DNA of 64,000 nt. Source: Cristatella mucedo (lineage: Eukaryota; Bryozoa; Phylactolaemata; Cristatellidae). The position numbers and the translations under genes are program-made. The stretch is from assembly GCA_009760855.2 (NCBI GenBank), contig WPIO01000001.1, positions 13,397,001-13,461,000 of the forward strand, read 5' to 3'. The stretch's first letter is position 1; each line of letters opens with the position of its first letter. Positions 57,106-64,000 of this stretch are shown piece by piece. Below the pieces are notes generated by a model. That model saw nothing but the letters and a program-made list of their open reading frames with translations, did no database searches and had not been told where the DNA came from.

Positions 57106-57478
57106 GCACTTGATAAAGCGCCCTCAGAGAACTTAATCTCTTTCTAGGCGCTTTACATTTGCTGCAAAGGAAAATGCAATTGAATGGTGAGTAAAATCAT
57201 GCTTGATAAACAAACAAAATGAATAATAGTATTTCAAGTGCAGTTCCGGTGATACCCAGGCGAGATATCTGGCACTCGAGAAGGACTTGGGGATATATAG
57301 TATCAAATGCTGCCGAAAGACCAAGGAACCAGGCTGAGAAACACTACCTAAGTCTGCATTCCTTAGACGGTCGTTATACACTCGAAGCAATGATGACTCT
57401 GTCGAGTGATTAGCTCTAAAAGCAGACTGGAACTCACTAGCTTGGTGTAAAGTCTTTCTCTTTGTACAAAAAGGCACC
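56885..57478 (-). mobile_element. old LINE, RT core, split by nested tail
   Basis: The piece at 56885-57075 encodes FHFYADDTQLYL (minus). After a nested tail (57079-57228), 57229-57478 encodes the upstream RT part (QSAFRANHSTESSLLRVYND). It continues the copy at 55733-56750. Confidence 0.7.
57079..57228 (-). repeat. nested young LINE 3' tail 2
   Basis: A second (ATT)n-tailed terminal block of the same family, inserted into the RT core of the old copy. Confidence 0.85.
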
Positions 57479-57850
57479 CTCAGTTGGTGCAAAACTCTAT
57501 GGCCTTACAATTGCCATATTACACCACTTCTTACCTACGTGGCTACTCTTTAAGTGGTCCACCAGCTTTAAGGTTCTGTCATTAACTTTAAAATCTCTTT
57601 ATTCTCTCGATCCAGCTTACCTATAAGAGATAATTCCTTACAAGACTTAGCTGTGTAACACCCTCTTTAGTCACTCAACGGTTTATCTTTGCCTCTAATC
57701 GACCACAAATCCTTTGAAGACTTTGCCTTCAGTTCAAACCATCCTCTATGTGAATTGCTCTTAAGCTTTTAAAAAAATGCCTAGAAATGTATCCAGGTCT
57801 TTTAGGGTGCTATGCCCATCTTTATTATAATTATTAGTATTATTATTGTA
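57479..57850 (+). mobile_element. L2/CR1-like LINE 3' end, very decayed
   Basis: Starts CAGTTGGTGCAAAACTCT. The RT C-terminal end is largely unreadable, and a degenerate tail with (ATT)n ends at about 57850. Confidence 0.65.
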
Positions 57851-58819
57851 GGCAATGCAATATAGTGGGATTTTCTATTTATTCGAAATCCTACATATTC
57901 ACCAACATTATTCAGCATAATCTTTATAGTGTCATTGATTGCATTTTATGTTAATATTACTGTGTACAACTGTTGTTAGATGCCTTTTAGAACGCATCGT
58001 CAATTAAACCGCAGCTTGTATTCAATAACTTTTTTTACAGCAAGTTTTAATGCACTCGGTTTATATATCTGGAAACTGGTCATGTAATTGTTTATTGCCT
58101 TGTGTGTGACGTCACACAAACTAGACGGAAGTCAACTAAGTCAAATTTCAGCCCCAGCTGGCAGAAATTCTGATTACGCCTATGAAGATGCTCTGGGAAT
58201 ACCCACTTCTTGACTTCATTAAAACAGACACTAACTGCGACCGTCCACAGTCAAGGGAGCTGCTACCTATATAAGCATAGCTAAAACAGTTGTCAGAGTG
58301 ATTTGTCTACTGACTGTACCTAAAATTCTTCCAATGCTCTCGTCTAATATGGGTAGAACAAAAATGGTTTTCATTTAATGCTCTCTGCTTTATTTCAGGA
58401 GGTTATCGAACTGTGTTGTTTTTATGGTGTTAGTAAAGTTCGATGAAAATAGTGCAGCTATCCTTCCTTAAAGCCCTAAAGAGTGCGTGGGGCCAAACAC
58501 CTTAATCATTATTGTCAGGCCACAAACTGTATTCCATCTTTCAACGACCCTCGAACCAGTCACATCTTTACCCGGTAAAATTCTTGGCTATTGTCCAGGT
58601 GCACAAACCTTGACGTAGGATTTAAAGAAGTAGTGGTACTTATCTAGTAGTGCCTAGTTACTTAATGTGCTACCTAGGCTGTTGCTTTGTTCATGACTCA
58701 AGAAATAAGTGAAAATCTGAGTCCGCTCGTCGGCCTCTCTGCAGCCATTGCTGGAGAGGGAATCCGGGTAAACCCAGAATCCTTGAATGACTACTATGGA
58801 CACTTTTAAGCTGTTGGAG

Positions 58820-58915
58820 GTAATCTGCAAATGTAAAGCTCCTGGAAAGAAATTGAGTTCTCTGAGGGCAGTTTATCAAGTGTATTGTCATGTCATTGTC
58901 ATTATTATTATTATC
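58820..58915 (+). repeat. L2/CR1-like LINE 3' tail
   Basis: AAATGTAAAGCTCCTGG, then the GAGTTCTCTGAGGGC block and ATT repeats. Confidence 0.85.
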
Positions 58916-59207
58916 TTATGTCGAGCACGAGTCGGCATGCCTCGAGTCCATCTGGCCCTTGGCCCAAGCTTTGGCCTGGCTCTATGAGGTACAGTCGAAT
59001 GATATCATATGCTGATAATAGCGAATGTATTTGCTCAGAACAGCACAATGGTCTGTGCATCGTGTTTTAAACCCCCTGTTGGCTCAATGAGCTTATCGAT
59101 GTTGTAGGAAAGGGTGTTCGTGGCATTGTAGCACATTCGTGCTTTACCTGTTGCCGACCACCAGTTTGATAGTGATTGTTAATGGTATTTTCAAAGTCAT
59201 TAATAAG

Positions 59208-59442
59208 TGATGTTTGAAATGGCTACTCTCATTAAAAAATATATCCTTACTCTGCCAGATGGTGAAAAGTCACTCAAAGGTGTTCCAATTGTCTGCTTGG
59301 TCCTCGAAGGAGGAAGCAATACCATACGCACTGTGCTTGACTATGTGACCGACATACCAGCTGTGCCCGTCGTGGTTTGCGATGGCAGCGGGCGAGCATC
59401 CGACCTACTTGCATTTGCTCATAAATACAGTGATGATGATGG
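59208..59442 (+). CDS. TRPM-family channel exon (VCLVLEGG ... [11 protein letters not shown])
   Basis: Acceptor ATAAG at 59207 and donor GATGG|GTAAGT at 59442/59443. It reads [13 protein letters not shown], then [22 protein letters not shown], then [22 protein letters not shown]. The EGGxN and [11 protein letters not shown] blocks are diagnostic of the TRPM SLOG domain. The start side implies a preceding exon ending in phase 1, but the last recognised exon (50885) ends in phase 0, so at least one exon is unaccounted for. Ends in phase 2. Confidence 0.93.
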
Positions 59443-60187
59443 GTAAGTTCTACAGAATCTGTTTTCCAATGCCCCTACGTTCATAAAAGTTGGTGTTGTT
59501 GCATGGCTCATTGTCGAGGCATTGGACATTGAGTCTGGTTCCAGGCACCTTCCACATGCACTTAGACACTCAATCACTCAGTCAACTAGTGTAAGAAAGT
59601 CACTTACTTTGACCTTGATGCTTGTGCCGGCTTAAGTAAGAGCGTCTTGCAATTAAGTTTTTTCGGTTTATCACAACTGCTGAATGGCCATCTGCAAACT
59701 GATTACCAGCATGAAGAATAGTAGCTAGATCAAAAGATTGTATTTACCAGTGACAAAATTATGGTACGAATTCTGATGCCACTTTCATCGGTATCAGTTG
59801 GCTTTCAATAATATTGATTTCTGGTGTTAATGCGTCTGCTCTGATTTATATATCCTGACCAGTCTAAGCGTTCCAAAATGATCTCACCTCTGTTTAACCC
59901 ATTAGTTTTTATTACGACAGTCCATACAGTGTATCATACATACAGTATATATACAGCATATCCAACTGCCACCGTTCAGTCGCATTCATTTGCAAATGAG
60001 ATTAGATTGTGTCAATTGCTTTTCAGTTCGATGCTATGGAGAATTATATATTGGGTTGTAATATTTTGGTGTCGTGTGTTCTTCCTTAATTTTTACTAGC
60101 TGTTAATGAAATCGTTGCATTTCTTGGTTTTTGAACTATAAGTAAAATGGAGGTGTTACAAAATCCTGCTTCAATTTATGGTTTCAG

Positions 60188-60311
60188 GCAGTTGCCTGAT
60201 GAATTAAAGGACCAGCTTATAAGTACCATTCAGAAAACCTTTGCATATTCTATTAGTCAAGCTTCTGCACTTTACCAAGAGCTCATTCTTTGCATGAAAA
60301 AGAAAGAAATG
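60188..60311 (+). CDS. TRPM-family channel exon (TIQKTF ... ECMKKKE)
   Basis: Acceptor GTTTCAG at 60187 and donor ATG|GTAAGC at 60311/60312. Joined to the previous exon it reads GQLPDELKDQLISTIQKTF, then YQELILCMKKKEM, the conserved end of the SLOG region before the ankyrin-like helices. Phase 0 at its end. The next exon is not found in the window, so the gene continues beyond 64000. Confidence 0.93.
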
Positions 60312-60754
60312 GTAAGCTTTTAGGCAGTCCTACATGTGTAGGTCGGGAAAGGATATGTGAGCTTTGAAGTTTTTCTTATTCTGATGGTGAACAGGTTAAG
60401 AGAATGAACTTTCATGTTGACTGCAAAACCATCTGCTTTGCACTTGATTTATTTGCTGTGTTGTATTCAGTATTTGATTTGCAAAACCAATAAAGTGGTA
60501 GACCTCGCTTCGGTATTAGCATAATTTATTTTAGCTTCTGAGCAGCTTTGTGTTGAGGGCTTTTTTTTCTTACTTAGGCTAAGAATTATTTGTTAAGCAT
60601 ACTAGGAGAATTATATGCATTATCAATGCCATGATCGGGACTACAAAATTAGCTTTATTATTCATTGACAAAATAGCATGGTCATAGACAGGAGTTGCCC
60701 CATGTCACGTGTGTAGAACAGAATACTACAGAAGTACAGAATAATTGCCCCCTG

Positions 60755-60920
60755 ACTTAGCCCAGCAGTATGGTGCCCAAGTAGTAGATTCGATTCCTGC
60801 AAACGTTTATCCCCCCCCCCCCCGTACTAGAGGAATGGTCACTGCTAAGGCTCTTCTGCTGATACATAAATAAGGTTGATGAATCAATTGACTCCTATTT
60901 TTTTATTATCTCACTTCAAA
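60755..60920 (+). repeat. tRNA-headed SINE, family A
   Basis: Decayed box B (AGATTCGATTCCTGC), a C-run, and the tail AAGGCTCTTCTG, then GGTTGATGAATCAATTGACTCC, with a T-rich end. Same tail as 2150-2215. Confidence 0.65.
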
Positions 60921-61110
60921 TTCTTAGCTTTCTTGACCATACTTGTTATGTATCAAATTAGCTTCATCAGCATCTGACTCTAACTCCTTGACAGCAAACT
61001 TCTTTAAGCTTGTTAATTCTTTTTGTTCCCAGTGCCGAACATTAACCCAGTGGATCAAATATAGCTAGCAGGCACTTAATCTGGAGGCTGTCAGTCAACT
61101 AATAAGAAGA

Positions 61111-61111
61111 C

Positions 61112-61142
<31 letters not shown>

Positions 61143-62420
61143 TCACTTGATAAAGCGCCCTCAGAGAACAATCTCTCTCTAGGCGCTTTACATTTGCTGC
61201 AAAGTAAAATGCAATTGAATGGTAAGTAAAATCATGCTTGAAAAACAAACAAAATGAATAATTTGGTTAGGGGTGACATGCACAAGGTCAGCATGCGAAT
61301 GTGGTTAGTGGCAGCATGCACAGTGTCAGCATGCATAAGCACATCAAGGACGAATCACAGGGACCCACTAAATGCTGTCCTAAATAGGTGTGTTTTTAGG
61401 TTCATTTAAATGTGGTCAGATCGGGGGATGTTCTGACGAAGGTCGGGAGTGAGTTCCAGGCTGTGGGAGCATAAGAACTAAATGCACGGTCTCCAAAGGA
61501 TTTAAGGTTTGTACGAGGTATTTCCAGACTGTTGGATTCCGAAAAGCAGGTGGTACGATGCTTGGCGTGATGGGGTAGTATGTCGGAGAGATAGGGTGGA
61601 GCCATAGAATGAAGGGACCTAAAAGTGAACGACTAAACCTTGAAGTCAATCCGTTGCTTGACTGGTAACCAGTGCAGGTCGGCGAGAAGTGGAGTAATGT
61701 GGCAACTGCGACGCTCACGACAGACAAGTCTAGCTGCCGAGTTTTGCACCAGCTGCAATCGCCTGATCGCACATGCTGGTAGGCCAGTAAGCAGTGAGTT
61801 GCAGAAGTCGAGACGAGATGTCACGAATGCATGGACTAACTTAGATGTGGTATCTTTATCTAAACAAGCCCGAATTTTAGCAATGTTATGAAGCTGAAAA
61901 TAGGCGGATTTGACTGTGGAGCCGATGTGGTCGTCTAACGAGAGGTCGCTTTGGAATATGACACCTAGATTTCGAGCTGATTCAACTGGAGATATGCTGG
62001 CAGAGCCAATTTTGAGTGTCAGCCTTTCCAATCTCTGAATCACACTGGGTTTGCCCATAACAAGTAAGTTAGTTTTATCATCGTTTAGTTTTAGAAAATT
62101 TGCTGCCATCCATGTGAGGATGTCATCAATGCATGCAGCTAGTGAGTTTAGAGAATTTGAGGTGCTCGAAGGCTCGGAGGGATCAAAGCAAAGGTACAAC
62201 TGAGTGTCATCCGCATAGAAGTGAAAGCCTAGATTGTGCTTGGCGATCACATCAGCAAGAGGCATGGTATAAACCGTGAAAAGAACCGGCCGTAGCACTG
62301 AGCCCTGAGGTACTCAATATTTCAGAGGTACTTCAGATGATCTTTGTCCATTCACGTGAATACTCTGGAGTCTCCCACTGAGATAGGACCTGAACCACTG
62401 CAGAGCAGTGCCAGTGATGT
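61111..62420 (-). mobile_element. L2/CR1-like LINE, longest copy, intact YADD
   Basis: Inverted (ATT)n tail at 61111. The RT C-terminal region lies in frames 61402-61605 and 61633-62298, separated by a short frame break. The RT box FYADDTQLYLCF is intact near 62210. Upstream sequence continues to about 62420. Confidence 0.92.
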
Positions 62421-63780
62421 TGTAAACCAAGTTCCAATGCGATCCCACATACTGCTATATCGTCTTCTATGCTCGCCTCTATCGCACCATTTCGCATGCC
62501 TCTAGACCAACTAATAACGCATGCACAACAATTCATGAAAAAAATCCTGCCCTTTTAGTAAAGAAGGTGTGCTTTTTTGTTTGGAGCTGCTAGATAAAAA
62601 CACTGCTGGTGGGTCCTGCTGACTGGTATGCTGTCCTAGCCCTGCAAAGTGCTGCAATGACAGTATTGGGTTAATCGGCAAGAATTGCACGTGAGCCACT
62701 CATACCTGTACACGATCAATGATGCTCGTAACTTCCAGTAGTTGAAACTCGTCTGCATGTGCTTGCATAAGCTGCTACAGCAGAGCCCATGTGGCAGGGA
62801 TTTATCGGAGAACTTTTTCGAGGGCATCATTGCCTGAATACGAAAATATATACCTGTTAATCCCTATTTAGGCAGTTACGAATGCTTTTTTCAGGAAATA
62901 GGGATGGCTAGCCATCATAGTGCACTGGATGATCGAATTCATCAAACAAGTACTTTACTGATGTTGGTTTTGCTCAAGCAACTCGGATTTGTATGATCAA
63001 TTTTTCTGCACGGCAGTCGTTATATTTGACCACAAGATAACGACCCTGAGCATACTGCCTAGCCAGTAAATTACCTTTTTGACAAATGTGTGAATCTAAT
63101 GCACTGGCCTATTCAATCGCCTGGTGCGAACCTATAGAATGTATATGGGGCGATGTTGACTTACGGTTTAGGTAGGGCTGTTCGGCATACATTAGAAACC
63201 GACCATTTATATTAAATTCGGGGTCTGTGGAATATGCTACATCAGAAGAGACAACATAGAAACTTGTGACCTCTATGTCTAGCCAGATAAGGGTGGTCAT
63301 AAAGAATCGTGTTGGGGCACTGTCCCACAAGGGGCATACATACCGACAGCATATGTATTTGTATTTGAGCTGTCAATAAATATTTTCACATGCTGCATGC
63401 AAGTTCAGTATGCCTTACATCAAAGAAAATCCTCTTATTACCCGAACAGAGGAGGAGCCAAAGTAGCCTCTACAGCTGCAGTGATAATGCAAGTATTTTT
63501 GTGACTGAATGTTTTAATATTAAATTGTTAAGCATTCTTCAATATAAGCTCAAAGCTGAGCTATTTCATCCTGAGCAGCCTCGATCCTGCTACAGCACTT
63601 TGGTTTCTACCACTTTTCTTCGTTCGTGCAACATTTTGTAGCTTCATTTTTCAGTTCGTTCCCAAACGATTGTCAGTCAATAAACCTGCTCTTTAGGTTA
63701 ATTCGAAATAAAATATGCAATAACATCAATGCTGCCACAATTTCCTCTGTTGTATGACAGGTTTTTATTCTATAATAGCA
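62421..63780. other. stretch without recognisable gene
   Basis: No supported exon or repeat was identified. The next TRPM exon is expected downstream. Confidence 0.45.
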
Positions 63781-63789
63781 ATACTATTA

Positions 63790-63865
63790 GGTCATTTGTA
63801 TAGCATAAAAGGAGAACTAAATCTCTATCCATGTGCTATACAACTCGGCTAGAGAAGCAAAGTGT
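63790..63865 (-). repeat. diverged LINE 3' tail
   Basis: Inverted GAGAACTAAATCTCT block with flanking TATAGCA, then ATT repeats. Weak. Confidence 0.45.
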
Positions 63866-64000
63866 ATTATTATTATTACTAAGGGAGGGTAAATGGCATA
63901 TGTGCTATTATTATTAGACAAGCAAGCAAAAGCACAAGACTATCTTGCTTAGGACAGCATAAAAAAGATCACCAGAAGTTACTCAGTACAGCTGGTTAGT

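Overview
The window is a piece of an invertebrate animal genome. The host DNA has spliced exons with standard GT/AG borders that encode a TRPM-family ion channel. It is littered with L2/CR1-like LINE 3' ends carrying (ATT)n tails, tRNA-headed SINEs and small DNA transposons. I cannot name the species; a sponge, a cnidarian or another marine invertebrate would all fit. There is one assembled locus on a single backbone, with a large foreign insertion.

Layout. 1-8.9 kb: host DNA with an unrecognised 3'-terminal exon (4112-4875), a TA-flanked MITE (5111-6003), SINEs and LINE tails. 8.9-9.588 kb: the endonuclease half of an old L2-like LINE. 9,589-33,460: a 23.9-kb AT-rich Maverick/Polinton (adintovirus-like) element with 150-bp terminal inverted repeats and a 6-bp target duplication (CAGACA). 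It sits exactly between the endonuclease and RT parts of that LINE, and removing it plus one CAGACA restores the LINE reading frame. 33.46-36.9 kb: the rest of the LINE, another LINE and a foldback element. 37-64 kb: GC-rich possible promoter and the 5' half of a TRPM gene (six recognised exons between 40,008 and 60,311), whose introns hold many LINE and SINE copies.

The Polinton encodes, left to right: protein-primed family B DNA polymerase; small basic and acidic proteins; a block of three tail-fibre-like genes on the minus strand; a pX-like hydrophobic core protein; an HNH endonuclease; a phospholipase A2-like protein; an adenain-like protease preceded by a zinc ribbon; an FtsK/A32-type packaging ATPase; a probable penton-like structural protein; coiled-coil proteins; a double-jelly-roll major capsid protein; a YqaJ-type exonuclease; a fourth fibre-like gene; a Cys-rich protein; a retroviral-type integrase; a two-TM protein; and a transglutaminase-like protein. 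Together they form replication, packaging, virion assembly, entry and integration modules. This copy is dead. The genes carry nonsense codons, frameshifts (mostly in A runs), a lost start codon and lost catalytic residues, and a young LINE has landed in the polymerase gene.

The most novel points are a family of four fibre-like genes (shared phage-like repeat shaft, different C-terminal heads); a TATATAG-type motif abutting most start codons, suggesting a dedicated promoter with almost no leader; a protease with Ser in place of the catalytic Cys; and a hidden PLA2 gene visible only when stops are read through.
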